From Ctena decussata (Eukaryota; Mollusca; Bivalvia; Lucinida; Lucinidae), in contig OZ022502.1 of assembly GCA_963989385.1 (NCBI GenBank), positions 9,873,001 through 9,937,000 of the forward strand: a stretch of 64,000 nt of DNA. The letters are read 5' to 3'. The notes beneath the pieces were generated by a model. It was not told the DNA's origin. It did no database searches and saw only the letters and a list, made by a program, of their open reading frames with translations. Shown here piece after piece: positions 22,509 to 33,455 of this stretch. A program made the position numbers and the translations under genes. The first letter of the stretch is position 1. Each line of letters begins with the position of its first letter.

Positions 22509-23997
22509 TAGCTCACCCTGAGCACTTCGTGCTCAGGGTGAGCTTTTGGGATACCGTGATGACCGTCGTATGTGGACATTCGGACGTCCGTCAACTTTTG
22601 CTTGTGTACACTCTAGCGGGCACAGTTTTGATCCAATCTTTCTGAAACTTTGTCAGAATGTTAATCTCTATAAAATCTAGGCAAAGTTTGAAACTGGGTC
22701 ATGTCGGGTCAAAAACGAGGTCACTAGGTCAAATCTTAGAAAAACCTTGTGTACGCTCTAGAAGGCACAATTTTCATCCAAAGTTCATTAAACTTTGTCA
22801 GAATGTTTATCCTTGTAATATCCAGAACAAATATGAAAGTGGGTCATGTCGGGTTAAAAACTAGGTCACTAGATCAGATCATAGAAAAACATTGTGTACG
22901 CTCTAGAGGACACAGTTTTGATCCAATCTTTATCATTAACTCTAGGCCAAGTTCGAAACTGGGTCATGTCGGGTCAAAAACTAGGTCACTAGGTCAGATC
23001 TTAGAAAAACCTTGTGTACACTCTAGAAGGCACAGTTTTGAATCAAAGATCATGAAACTTTGTCAGAATGTTTATCCTTATAATATGTAGAATAAATTTG
23101 AAACTGGATCATGTCCGGTCAAAAACTAGGTCACTAGGTCAAATCTTAGAAAAACCTTGTGTACGCTCTAGAAAGCACAGTTTTGATCGAAAGTTCATGA
23201 AACTTTGTCAGAATGTTTATTCTCATAATATGTAGGACAAGTTTGAAACTGGGTCATGGCGTGTCAAAAACTAGGTCACTAGGTCAAATCTTAGAAAAAA
23301 CCTTGTGTAGGCACTAGAAGGCATAGTTTTGTTCCAATTTTCATGAAACTAAGTCAAAATGTTTATTGTCCATATATCTAAGCCCCCTATGAAACTGAGT
23401 CACGTCAGATCAAAAACTAGGTCACTAGGACCTTGTATACACTCCAGAGGGCACAGTTTTGATCCAATCTCAATGAAACTTGGTCAGAATGTTTATTCTT
23501 ACAATATCCAGGCCAAGTTTGAAACTGGGTCATGTCGGGTCAAAAACTAGGTCAAATATAAGGAAAACCTTGTGTACGCTCTAGAAGTCACAGTTTTGAT
23601 CCAAACCTAATGAAATTTTGTCAGAATGTTTATCATCACAATATATAGGCCAAGTCTGAAAGAAGATCATGTCCGGTCAAAAACTACGTCACTAGGTCAG
23701 ATATAAGAACGAGCTTGTGTACACTCTAGAGGGCACAGTTTTGATCCAATCTTCATGAACCTTTGTCAGAATGTTTATCCTCACAATATCCAGGCCAAGT
23801 TTGAAACTGGGTCATGTCAGGTAAAAAATTAGGTCACTAGTTCAAATCTTAGAAAAACTTGGTGCACTACCTAGAGGGCACAGTTTTGATCCAATCTTCA
23901 TGAAACTTTGTCAGAATGTTTATCTCCATAAAATCTAGGTCAGGTTTGAAACTGGGTCATGTCGGGTCAAAAGCTAGGTCACTAGGTCAAATCTAAA
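22509..23997 (+). mobile_element. Helentron-like element, family 1, with ten ~144-bp units
   Basis: 5' end is a perfect hairpin, agctcaccctgagcac / gtgctcagggtgagct (22510-22543), then 'gtcgtatgtggacattcgg'. About ten units follow, starting near 22602, 22746, 22890, 23011, 23155, 23302, 23432, 23569, 23713 and 23859. Each has 'cttgtgtacactctagaggg', 'cacagttttgatccaatctt', 'catgaaactttgtcagaatg', 'gaaactgggtcatgtcgggt' and 'aactaggtcactaggtcaaa'. No 3' terminus of its own is visible. Confidence 0.85.
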
Positions 23998-24198
23998 TTA
24001 AACTATGCTGCAAGAATTTGAACTAACATTGCAATGATGCCAGCCACAAACTCCTTGGAATACATTAGTTTCACCACATTGAGATAATGATGCTACCATT
24101 CTATCATCTGTCACAGTTTGCCTAGTTCAGTCTAGTTCAAATCCATCAAAGGAACTCAACATGAAAGGGAACTTTTCGGAGAAGCGACTCTGCCATTT

Positions 24199-24484
24199 TC
24201 AGCTCACCTGAGCCTTACAGTATTGGTGTTAGCTGCCTCTGTCATCCATCCATAAACATTTTCAAAAATCTCTGAAACCACTGGGCAGACTAAACTCAAA
24301 TTTCATATGGAGCCTGCACATGGGTCAAAATATTGAAAGGTCTTCAAATGATCTTGGCCACATGACCAAGGTGGCCGCCATTCCCATGTATGGTAAAAAC
24401 TCTTATAATTATAAATCTTCACCAGAGCCAGTGAACTGATTAATGCTCAGGTGAGCGATTCAGGGCCACCATGGCCCTCTTGTT
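24199..24484 (+). mobile_element. Short complete Helentron-like element, family 1
   Basis: 5' AGCTCACCTGAGCC, one ~200-bp stretch of the 480-bp unit type ('gaccaaggtggccgcc', 'atggtaaaaa'), and the 3' end ggtgagcgattcagGGCCACCATGGCCctCTTGTT (hairpin plus CTTGTT). At 286 bp it is nearly minimal. Confidence 0.8.
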
Positions 24485-24582
24485 CTATTATAATGAAGTC
24501 TTGGTGAAGCTTACTTGCAAGAAGTGAGACCTCTGTCCCTTCATTTTTATCCTTCCTGCTACTAACACAAGTGAAACATATG

Positions 24583-24705
24583 TGTTACTTTTCCAGTGTC
24601 AGTGGTGGCATTGATGGCATAAACTTTTTGTCAAGTTTTTGTTTTAAGCTCTATTTAGTGTTAATTTGCTGACAGGAGAGACACCGCATTCCACAGAATT
24701 CTTGT
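24583..24705 (+). mobile_element. 3' end fragment of Helentron-like family 4
   Basis: 'ggaga.gacaccgcattccacagaattcttgt' near 24676-24705 matches the end of the element at 45129-45989. 'ggcataaactttttgtcaag' upstream matches its 5' region. The array is absent. Confidence 0.65.
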
Positions 24706-25307
24706 ATGTGTAATCCTCCATCTGCAGACATTTGGGAACAAGTCATATCTCAGCTTCCATAGGGATGTTGAGTGGCTTCAGACTTCATCCATGTATACAT
24801 TCAAACACTCCATGTTATACTAAGTCTTGATCAAAATCAAGGCATGATAGCCTGTTGTCACTTAAAGAGACGAAGGATTACACAGATCTATCGATAATGC
24901 AACAGACAGTTTTCCAGCTGATCTTTAAAGTTCTTAGCAGAGGCTATCACATCAAACAATCTGCAGCACCGTTGTTTTCTTTTCATTTCAAATGTAACTG
25001 TCATAGCAAATTTTATTTACTGATTGACAATGATGGCAGGTAGGTTTAATTTTTAAGCCAGTCAGCATTTGCATTGAGCTGCTCGGAAATGGGGGTCTGT
25101 TTTTCATGTTCTGAGAGGTGATCAAGCAATGTACTGTTTTGAAGAAGATGAAAACAGAAAAAGATAAAATGACTTGACAGCTTTGAAAGTGTCTGACCTT
25201 GCTGCGAAAATGAAGTGTTGCAATGGTTGATGTACCAGTAGTAAGCTCTTGGGATCATACCTTGTATACTGAAAGGATCAGGCCTTAGAAACTTCATGGC
25301 TTCGCGT
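24706..25307. other. No gene recognised
   Basis: AT-rich, apparently single copy. A 104-codon minus frame (25046-25360) ends inside the MITE and has no recognisable motif. Confidence 0.45.
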
Positions 25308-27300
25308 TCTCCAGATAAAAGGAGTGTTTGAGGATAATTCTGTGATAATTTATAGCTCACCTGAGCACGAAGTGCTCAAGGTGAGGTATTGTGATCGGTC
25401 TTTGTCCGTCGTCCGGCGTCAACTTTTGCTTTAAACAACTTCTTCTCCAAAACTGCTAGCCGGATTTCAAAATAATTTCCCAGAAATGTTCCTTGGGGGA
25501 CTCTCTACCAAAATTGCTGAAATGGTTCCGCTCCGCTGAACAATATGGCCGCCAGAGCTAAAAATAGAAAAACCTTTAAACGACTTCTCCTCCAAAACTG
25601 CTGGGCAGATTTTGAAATAATTTCACAGAAATGTTCCTTAGGAGACCCTCTACCAAAATTGCTCAAACGGTTCCGCTCCGCTGAACAATATGGCCGCCAG
25701 AGCTAAAAATAGAAAAACCTTTAAACAACTTCTCCTCCAAAACTGCTGGGCAGATTTTGAAATAATTTCACAGAAATGTTCCTTAGGTGACCCTCTACCA
25801 AAATTGCTCAAACGGTTCCGCTCCGTTGAACAATATGGCCACCAGAGCTAAAAATAGAAAAACCTTTAAACAACTTCTCCTCCAAAACTGCTGGGCCTAT
25901 TTTAAAATAATTTCACAGAAATGTTCTTTAGGAGACCCTCTACCAAAATTGCTCAAACGGTTCTGCTCTGCTGAACAATATGGCCGCCAGAGCTAAAAAT
26001 AGAAAAACCTTTAAACGACTTCTCCAAAACTGCTGGGCCGATTTTGAAATAATTTCACAGAAATGTTCCTTAGGAGACCCTCTACCAAAATTGCTCACAC
26101 GGTTCTGCCCCGCTGAACAATATGGCCACCAGAGCTTAAAATAGAAAAAAGCTTTAAACATCAACATTCACAGAAATGTTTTACTCATGGCTCTGAACAA
26201 AAATTTGTTCAAACGGTTCCGCTCCGCTGACCAAAATGGCCGCCAGAGCTAAAAATAGAAATAAATCTTAGAATGACACAGAGGGCACAGTTATGATCCT
26301 ATCATCATGAAACTTTGTCAGAATGTTTATCTTAATGAAATCTAGACCATCTTTGAAACTGGGTCATGTGGGGTCAAAAACTAGGTCACTGGGTCAAATC
26401 TTAGAAAAACCTTGTGCACACTCTAGCGGGCACAGTTATGATCCAATCTTCATGAAACTTTGTCAGAATGTTTATTTATATAAAATCTAGGCCAAATTTG
26501 AATCTGAGTCTTGTGGGGTCAAAAACTAGGTCACTAGGTCAAATATTAGAAAAACCTCATGTCCACTCTAGAGGGCACAGTTATGATCCTATCTACGTGA
26601 AACATTGTCAGAATGCTTACTTTCATGAAATTTATACCAGATGTGAAACTGGGCCATGTCAGGTCAAAAACTAGGTCACTAGGTCAGTTCTTAGAAAAAC
26701 AGTGTGAACGCCTTTGAGGACACAGTTTTGTTCTAATCTTCATGAGACTTTGTCAGAATGTTTGTCTCCAACGAATCTGGACCAAGGGTGCAACTTGGTC
26801 ATGTTGGGTCAAAAAGTAGGTCACTAGGTTAAACCTTAGAAAAACATTGTGTACACTCTAGAAGGCACAGTTTTGATAACTTTGCCAGAATGTTCATATC
26901 CAAGAAATCTAGACCAGGTTTGGAACTGGGTCATGTAGGGTCAAAATCTAGGTCATTAGGTTAAATTTTATAAAAACCTTAGGTACACAATAAAGGGTTC
27001 ATTTTCCATTTAATCTTTGTGAAACTCTGTCAGTCATATGGATGTCTCTGAGGTTAAGTTCACAGGATACTCAGGTGAGCGATCCAGGGCCATCATGGCC
27101 CTCTTGTTTCTTATTTCTTAACAAAAACATTTGTTGTGACCCCTCATTAGCCTCAACAAAAAAATATGTTGTAACCTCTCATAAGAACCGTCTTGTTAAG
27201 ACGGTTCTAATGAGGGGTCACAACATGTTTTTGTGGAGAAATATGGAAAGTTATTCCTAAAATATCCCTATACTCCTTATTTGGACCACTGGCTTCACTA
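25308..27300. mobile_element. Foldback MITE, family D, split by a Helentron-like element
   Basis: Left piece 25308-25352 (tctccagataaaagg... gataatt) and right piece from 27109 (tcttatttcttaac... gtgacccctcattag) are the two sides of a family D MITE. The right piece is rearranged: part of the hairpin arm is present twice ('cattagcctcaac' then 'aacctctcataagaaccgtc'). The perfect core aagaaccgtctt.. / ..aagacggttct is near 27180-27211. Confidence 0.8.
25353..27108 (+). mobile_element. Helentron-like element, family 1, with two different arrays
   Basis: 5' hairpin tagctcacctgagcac / gtgctcaaggtgag, then 'tttgtccgtcgtccgg'. First array: about six ~146-bp units (near 25434, 25577, 25723, 25869, 26014, 26155) with 'cttctcctccaaaactgctg', 'atttcacagaaatgttcctt' and 'aacaatatggccgccagagc'. 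Second array, from about 26278: about five units of the 144-bp type seen at 22509-23997. The 3' end is ggtgagcgatccaGGGCCATCATGGCCCtCTTGTT. Insertion lies between T residues of the MITE. Confidence 0.9.
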
Positions 27301-27690
27301 GTCGACTCATGCCAAAAGGTTATTCTGTCACATTATACAGGTTGGTGATACTGTCATCTCTTCAGCTGGTTCTTTCAAGACTCTTTCCGAGCCCATGCAA
27401 ATTTGCTTTTATTTATTTACTCATGCATGATATTAGAAAATGACATTTCCCTATTCACGAATGACTTATCACTTCCTCCAGTTTCGACTTCAAAGTTCAA
27501 AAAGTACTTAAATATTTATTTCCTGCATTCATTTCACCTTTATAATACTTAATCGGTATCTATACTGAGGAAAGATCAAACGGCACTACCTTGCCGATTT
27601 TAGTGGTTAAAAATTAAAACAGACACCCAGGTGTTAAGTGCGACTTTGTTGTTGGTTTGTCATATTAGACTACGGTAACTTATTTTTGTG
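27300..27690. other. No gene recognised
   Basis: AT-rich DNA. Nothing supported. Confidence 0.4.
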
Positions 27691-27905
27691 TTAACTTTTT
27701 TAGCACCAAAGAGCAGACGACAAAATTTGCGTCTGCAAAAATTAAAAAAAAATGCCTTGTCCAAGGCATTTTATATTGAGAATTCAAAGACTAGAGGGCA
27801 AACAGTGTAGATCTAGATGAGGCGACTCATTATGAGCTGCCTCATCAGGATCTACGCTGTTTGCAAATTCTGCAAATTTCGTCACTGGTGCTTAAACAGT
27901 TTTAA
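27691..27905 (+). mobile_element. TTAA-flanked MITE, family B
   Basis: TTAACTTTTTTAGCACC at the left, 'gcagacgacaaaatttgcgt', 'tgccttgtccaaggca', then the hairpin gcaaacagtgtagatctag.. / ..gatctacgctgtttgc around 'gcgactcattatgagctgc'. Ends 'gtgcttaaacagtttTAA'. Confidence 0.85.
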
Positions 27906-28198
27906 ACAGTTTCTGTGGTTTAAACATGTTTTCTATTTAGCAGTAAATTTAAAGATACTTACCTTGGACATTTTAAGTCATATATGCATGGAGTATCGGT
28001 CCAGAGATAGAATCAGTAAGATGATCAGTTAATGGTGCAAGGGGGTTGTATCCCTTGTGATTCCTTGTTTGTCCAGCACCTGCTATACATACCGTATGTT
28101 GCAACATGCAGATTAAAATTTTAGACCCATAAAGGCAAATGTCTTAAAGGACACCCTATTAAGCAAAAATCTGACCTTAGATGCCAAAATCTTATATC

Positions 28199-28672
28199 CG
28201 GAGTGAAGATTCAGATCGGCCTGGGCATCCCCCAGTCTGAGTGGAGTCTTCACTGTTGGCATGGAGGCAGTTTAGACCCTTAGTTTCCTGTCGTGATCAG
28301 GCTGGACAGCTGCCCAGGCCCTCCTGAGTCTTCCCATGGAGCACATGCCATTTTGTTGGTTTTCTTGAGTTGCCGCTGGGCCGCATAGCGGATTCTATAG
28401 CATGTCTGACTCATGAGCCAGAGCTCCAGGGTTCGATGCCCAGTCCGGCCACATACTGTCGTTTCTCCTTCCACTGATTCATGAAAGGCTGTTGTCAGTT
28501 ACTGATGAAAGTATGTGCACTTAGTACTGGTTAACGGCTTAGGAGGTCTAAGCATGCTCAGGAATAGTGTGGTTAGGTTAACTGACCATCCCGACTTGAC
28601 TATAGCTGTTTACCATGGACGTAAAGCAATTACACAACAACAACAACAAATTCTTGAGTCGCGGCTCAAATC
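28199..28672. mobile_element. MITE family F, interrupted by a SINE
   Basis: Inner part 'gatcggcctgggcatcccccagtctgag' and 'ggaggcagtttagacccttag', then the right end 'ttttgttggttttcttgag|tcgcggctcaaat'. That end is broken by the SINE at 28371-28650. The left end is lost. Confidence 0.75.
28371..28650 (+). mobile_element. tRNA-derived SINE (type 2), full length, 9-bp duplication
   Basis: Flanked by TTCTTGAGT at 28362-28370 and 28651-28659. The tRNA-like head has a box A region 'tgggccgcatagcgg', an anticodon-arm-like 'tgactcatgag' and a box B 'gggttcgatgcc'. The body has 'gaaaggctgttgtcagttac', 'gtatgtgcacttagtactgg' and 'ggtctaagcatgctcagg'. It ends in a (CAA)n tail. Truncated copies lie at 30460-30667 and 56020-56192. 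Confidence 0.85.
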
Positions 28673-28699
28673 CTTCAGTGACTTACCGTCCCAAGGCGG

Positions 28700-29560
28700 T
28701 ACTTTCGTTGCGGTTGCATTTGTTTTATGTTCGGTGCTGTTTAATTTATTGTGTTCTCATTTTAACCCTTCTATAATAAAAATAGAAAATAGGTAAAAAT
28801 AGTTGTTAAATGTTTTTCATATAATTTGCTTAGTCTGTTGTAACCGTTCTGTTGGTCTAAATTATATAGCTGAGTTGCTACCTATATGGGAAAGAGCTGC
28901 TGACTTGGCTTATCACTTGTTGGGATGTCTTTGTCAATCTTTCCCTTTGATGTTGGGGATAGGGTTTGGGATCTGATTCAGTCAGTTCCTGAAGTGTAGT
29001 TACTCTTTAAATTTACCTGCTGACTGACGGTAAACACATTAAAAACTTAGTCTGGCCTTAAAAGAAGTCATGTTAGGAATTTGAATTATTTGCACCTTGT
29101 TACACCCTGAAGATAGACAGTTTAATTGATAGAATTTCACAAATTTGTTTGTATTTTAATATGTTTAATCTGCGATCAGATTGGGAGTCTCGCTAACAAT
29201 AACTTCATTTACATAATGTTACAATTCCACGTGAATTTTAATGTGGCAAAACTCAAACAATCAAGGGGAATGGTATTGGTAGTGTTTATTTAAAGAGATA
29301 AAAGGCTTCATTTAATCTTGGCTTGGATGATTAATCATGATAAAAATATTTAAAAATCAAAATATTTTGTTTATTTTAAAATATGCAAATTAAAAAATCC
29401 TGTATCACCAACACATAACCCCCCTGAATAAATCTGTTTGATCATAAAAACACTTTCTGCAAAATGAAGTTGACAAAAAATCTGAGTAAGCTGAATACTC
29501 AGTCTATGGGTTACAGAGTAAACAGATTTTCTCTCTTTTTTTCCGTGAACATGGCAAGTT
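28700..29560. other. No gene recognised
   Basis: AT-rich, single copy as far as can be seen. It includes 'aatttgaattatttgc' and other AT-rich motifs but no conserved frame. Confidence 0.45.
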
Positions 29561-29564
29561 AGGC

Positions 29565-30375
29565 TTGTTCATTGTGAAAATAAGAGACCTAGGTCTGAAC
29601 ATTCTGAATGGGGCCTGTTCATTGGGGAGGGGCCTCTGGTGTTGAACTTTGTGAATGAGCCTGAACATTGTAAAAGATGTCTGCACCAGACCTGAACATT
29701 CTGAATGAGGCCTGAACATACCTGTACATTTGAACATTGCAGATTAGCCAGTGGGGCCTTAAACTAATGCACTGAGGCCCAGGGCCCAGTTTTATCAGTT
29801 ATTTTGATTTAATGTTTACGTCGAATTAGATGATCATTATCCAATCAAATGTTTTGATTTGACATCTAATGACCAGTAAATGCCAACTTATAACCCAGTC
29901 CTGAACATTGCAAATGAGGCGTATCAAAAGTTGGGCCCTGTACATTATATAGGAAGAAGAAGATTATGAATAAGGTCTTAACAGTATAAATGGCAAGGGC
30001 GTAGCTGCCTTTACGCAAATACGCAGGTGCTTTTTGAAATTTTGTCTGCGTGTTTGCATGACTGGACAAGATTTCAGTACTAACTGCCAAAACGCACAAC
30101 ACTCTGAATTTTCTTAGGGGCTATTAATCTCGACATATCTTTTCAAAGAGCAGAAATTTGATAGTGCATTTTAGCTACGCCCCTGAATGGGGTCTTTTGT
30201 AAATGAGGCAGGACATAATGGATGAGTAAGACAGGAACACTTTGAAGCAGGCTTCTTCATGGGAGACATGGACATAGTGTATGACACCTGAAGCAGGCTT
30301 CTTCATGGGAGACATGGACATAGTGTATGACACCAGCATGTGAAATGAGACCAACATTGTGAACATTGTGAGTGA
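29565..30375 (+). repeat. Degenerate minisatellite of 'ctgaacattctgaatgaggc' type
   Basis: Variants of 'cctgaacattctgaatgagg' recur near 29590, 29640, 29690, 29710, 29900 and 30345, with unrelated sequence between clusters. An exact 46-bp tandem duplication (tgaagcaggcttcttcatgg...) lies inside at 30243-30334. Confidence 0.65.
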
Positions 30376-30459
30376 AGCTAGGACAAAATGTGAAAGATGC
30401 ATGAAGAGCATGAAAAAGACAGGAATTTTGGGAATGACAAAAGAATGGTTTGAGTGAGG

Positions 30460-30667
30460 TTGGTTGGTTGATTTGATGCTTAACGTCCACGGTAAACAAC
30501 TATGGTCATGTCGGGACGGTCAGTTAACCTAACCACACTATTCCTGGGCAGGCTTAGACCTCCTAAGCGGTTAACCAGTACTAAGTGCCCATACTTTCGC
30601 CAGTAACTGACAACTGCCCTTCTTGAATCAGCGGAAGGAGAAACGAAAGTATGTGGCCAGACCGGTG
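30460..30667 (-). mobile_element. tRNA-derived SINE (type 2), 5'-truncated, 9-bp duplication
   Basis: Flanked by TGAGTGAGG at 30451-30459 and 30668-30676. The minus strand reads 'ggccacatactttcg', 'gggcagttgtcagttactgg' and 'ggtctaagcctgcccagg', and ends 'aaatcaaccaaccaa'. Most of the tRNA-like head is missing. Confidence 0.85.
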
Positions 30668-30744
30668 TGAGTGAGGCTGAATGAGGCATTTCCATTATAA
30701 ATGAATAATTTGCATGAAAACAAAGTTATCATCAAGGATACCTT

Positions 30745-30870
30745 GAATTCAAAAAAAGTAAAAAGTATGCAAAGACCAGGAACTGAAACAATCAAAATCC
30801 AAATCCAGCCCTCAAACCATAACCTGCCTGAGCAGCTGATTGATCCAACTTGGGGTGAAAACCACGAGTT
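30745..30870 (+). repeat. Unclassified dispersed repeat, family G
   Basis: 'gtatgcaaagaccaggaact' then 'gaaacaatcaaaatcc' and 'ccagccctcaaaccata' recur almost unchanged at 40074-40140. A related 'ccgagtgag.agct' stretch lies near 7410. Confidence 0.7.
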
Positions 30871-31227
30871 ATTTTGAAAACACTTTTGACACTGACAGCA
30901 TATGAAGGTTAGAAATTGCAAGATATATATACATACAGTTGGTGGTCTTCATTAGCATACGCCAGCCTGACCACAAACTATGCTTACACTGATCATAAAA
31001 TAGAGATGCTTTCAAACAATAATTGAGGCCACGCTTTGACAGTAAGAAGGTCTGTTATAGATTATTTAATTCTTAGATTTACTGTTGTACTTACTGTGAA
31101 AACTTTAAAAATAAATAGTTGGGCGAACAGTTTAGATCCGGGTTAGTCACTCGCCTTCAAATCATGAGTCTGGAGTGTAAATCCCATGGCCAACATAACA
31201 GGATCCAAATTAATTAGAGCTATTGTG

Positions 31228-31293
31228 AACCCTATTGCACTCAGAACAGCCAAAACTTTAGGGAGTTTTGGCTGTTCTGAGCGAAATAGGGTT
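31228..31293. repeat. Hairpin, ~30-bp arms
   Basis: 'aaccctattgcactcagaac' and 'gttctgagcgaaatagggtt' face each other, with 'agccaaaact / agttttggct' inside. Two mismatches and a ~5-nt loop. Possibly the core of a MITE. Confidence 0.75.
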
Positions 31294-31510
31294 ATTTGCG
31301 GCCTAGGGCATTGGCATTGCATTTTATGAAATTATGGTGCTGATTTAAGCCTTATGAGGAAGATGTCATGCAGCCATTCATTACAAATGTTCATTAAACA
31401 GTACTGTGTGGTTGATAAGAACTTAAGAATTTCAGATATACAGTTAACTTGTGATATCTCAAAAACTGACGTCTGAAAGCAACCTCATATGGAAGAAAAT
31501 AGTTTGAGCA

Positions 31511-31713
31511 GTTCTCCAGATAAGAAGGGTATTATATGATAATTGAGGGATAATTTTCTTTATTTCTCACTGAAACCATATGTTGTGACCCCTCATCTGA
31601 ACCGTCTCGACGAGACGGTTCAGTTGAGGGGTCACAACCTATGTTTTTATCCAGAATTAACAAAAATTATCCTTAATTATCACCAAATACTCCCTCTTAT
31701 CTAGGGCTTTGGT
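31511..31713. mobile_element. Foldback MITE, family D
   Basis: Outer ends ctccagataagaaggg and ccctcttatctagggct. Perfect core gtgacccctcatctgaaccg / cggttcagttgaggggtcac, apart from one change, around 'tctcgacgaga'. Confidence 0.85.
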
Positions 31714-31729
31714 TTAAGCATATTTCCCA

Positions 31730-31860
31730 GTTTCTCAACATTTCAGCTACTGTTATTTCAAACTGCTGGTATCTCAAAGTAAATTTTCTGGAATCTACTT
31801 TGAGATACCCGTAGTTTGAGTTGAACTTTGGCTTCAAAATATCAAGAGTTGACTCTACTT
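31730..31860. mobile_element. Fragment of Tc1/mariner-like palindromic MITE
   Basis: The hairpin 'aaactgctggtatctcaaag / ctttgagatacccgtagttt' with 'taaattttctgg' at the centre is followed by 'tatcaagagttgactct'. It matches 59440-59662. The left terminal repeat is lost. Confidence 0.65.
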
Positions 31861-31989
31861 TAAATTGATCTAATTGCCTGGCATACCTTGTAGACTATGA
31901 TGACATTGGGTCAAACATGCGACAACACAATTAGCTTACGTACAATACTGAGGATTTTATACTTGAAATTCTGAACTTTGGCAAGTCAA

Positions 31990-32675
31990 TATTCCCTTAT
32001 TTTTGGAAAAAGAGGGTGGGGCTTCATTAGAGCTTGGGCATTTATTAGAATTAATACAATATATCATCATCAGGTGATTTTTCCCATGTCGAGTCTGGGT
32101 TATTTATTCTAACTGTACTGAAAGTAATGATTTGAGAACAAGATTCATTGTTTTGTTTACCTTCATTTATCATGTGGAAATTATTAAACTGTCATTTTTT
32201 TGTTCTCAGCTGAGGAGCTCCTGTTAAGATCTAAATTTTTGCAGAAAAAACTTCAGTGTTTTATCATTTTTGAGGTTATAAAACAGTTAACTTGAGAATA
32301 ATCTCAAACTCAAAGTAAAGCACACTGATTGGCTGCTTCCGAGCATGTGCTCGGAAGCAGCCAATCAGTGTGCTTTAATTATTTTGAGTGTGAGAATGTA
32401 CTCAAGTTTTATAACCCCTGTTAGCCCAGGTAATTCTGACAAACTCTTTGAAAAGCAAAAATTTTCAGAGAAAAAACTTTACAGCTCATTTTGGACTTAA
32501 CTTGAGCTGTGCTTGTCATTCTGTAAATACTGCATTAATCCATATGCCCCTGCTCTAATAAATTCCCCCTGCCTCTTTTCCAAAAATAATGTTATATTTC
32601 TGTTTGCTTCTCAGGTTTTACATGGGATCTACACTTAAAGGAAAGGCTTTGCTCCTCGAGCAGCGAATTCTTTTC
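31990..32675. mobile_element. Foldback MITE, family E, with a 29-bp perfect hairpin inside
   Basis: Inverted outer arms 'tttggaaaaagagggtgggg..gcatttattagaattaata' (31996-32060) and its complement near 32530-32590. The loop holds a second foldback: 32270-32425, whose core is a perfect hairpin (arms 32317-32345 and 32348-32376, gattggctgcttccgagca). The right side continues with family E sequence to 'aaggaaaggctttgctcc / gagcagcgaattctttt'. Confidence 0.75.
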
Positions 32676-32676
32676 T

Positions 32677-33185
32677 TTAACCCATTCCATTCAGGTTACT
32701 ATAGGTGGTCCGTAGAATTTCCCGATTATGGAAATAACTCCAGAAAACCAAGTTCGTATGCAAATTCCAATTTATTTCGATACTTTAATATGATATTGGC
32801 CCATACGATTACCCGCGACGTCTTCTAAAAAACTGACTATCTATACCCCATTCCCTAGTAACCGACATAACGTAACCGACGTACCGTTGCGATACGTCTA
32901 ACGCCACATCACGTAAACAAGTCTAACATTCAAATAACACCACCAAAAGCATGATGTCGTAAAATCAATTATCTCTTTTCCTCAATAGGGGTATCTGGGC
33001 AAACAGTTTGGATCTCAAATCAGGCCACACAAACGTGTGGCCTGATCTGAGATCCAAACTGTTTACTGCCTAGACATCATTTCTACAAGAGTTAGTAAGA
33101 CCAATATTGTCTAAATATTCTTGATTTTTGATGCAGACGACAATTTCGGCAGGCGACAAAAAGTACCCAGAATGCAATGGGTTAA
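32677..33185 (+). mobile_element. TTAA-flanked MITE, family A, with a ~286-bp CpG-rich insert
   Basis: TTAA|CCCATTCCATTC at 32677 and GAATGCAATGG|GTTAA at 33182-33185. Family A sequence breaks at about 32700 and resumes near 32988 ('aggggtatctgggcaaacag'). The insert contains 'acccgcgacgtc', 'ccgacataacgtaaccgacg' and 'gttgcgatacgtctaacgcc', far more CpG than its host. I recognise no frame or family in it. Confidence 0.8.
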
Positions 33186-33252
33186 GAGTTGACCCAACTG
33201 AGAAGGGAGGCAGAAATACGAGTTGCTTCCTCTGCAAATAAACATATTCACT

Positions 33253-33455
33253 TTAACTCTTTCAGTACCAAAAAGCAGACGACAAAATTTACATCTGCAA
33301 AAATTAAAAAAATGCCTTGTCCAAGACTTCTTATATTGAGAATTCAAAAACTAGAGGGCAAACAGTGTAGATCTAGATGAGACGGCTCATTATGAGCCGC
33401 CTCATCAGGATCTACGCTGTTTGCAAATTTTGCTAAACGCGTCACTGGGGCTTAA
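33253..33455 (+). mobile_element. TTAA-flanked MITE, family B
   Basis: TTAACTCTTTCAGTACC, 'gcagacgacaaaatttac', hairpin gcaaacagtgtagatctaga / ..ggatctacgctgtttgc around 'cggctcattatgagccg'. Right end 'ggggcttaag'; the last TTAA is altered. Confidence 0.85.

Noticed and set aside
22602..23997. CRISPR-like regular repetition (~144-bp period)
   Set aside because: Units are long, diverged and have no separate spacer. This is a tandem satellite inside a eukaryotic mobile element.
25046..25360. 104-codon minus frame
   Set aside because: It begins in the Helentron-like 5' end and crosses the MITE. No motif recognised.
28371..28445. Possible tRNA-Met gene from the 'tgactcatgag' arm
   Set aside because: The acceptor stem does not close, and the sequence continues into the type 2 SINE body with a target duplication around the whole.
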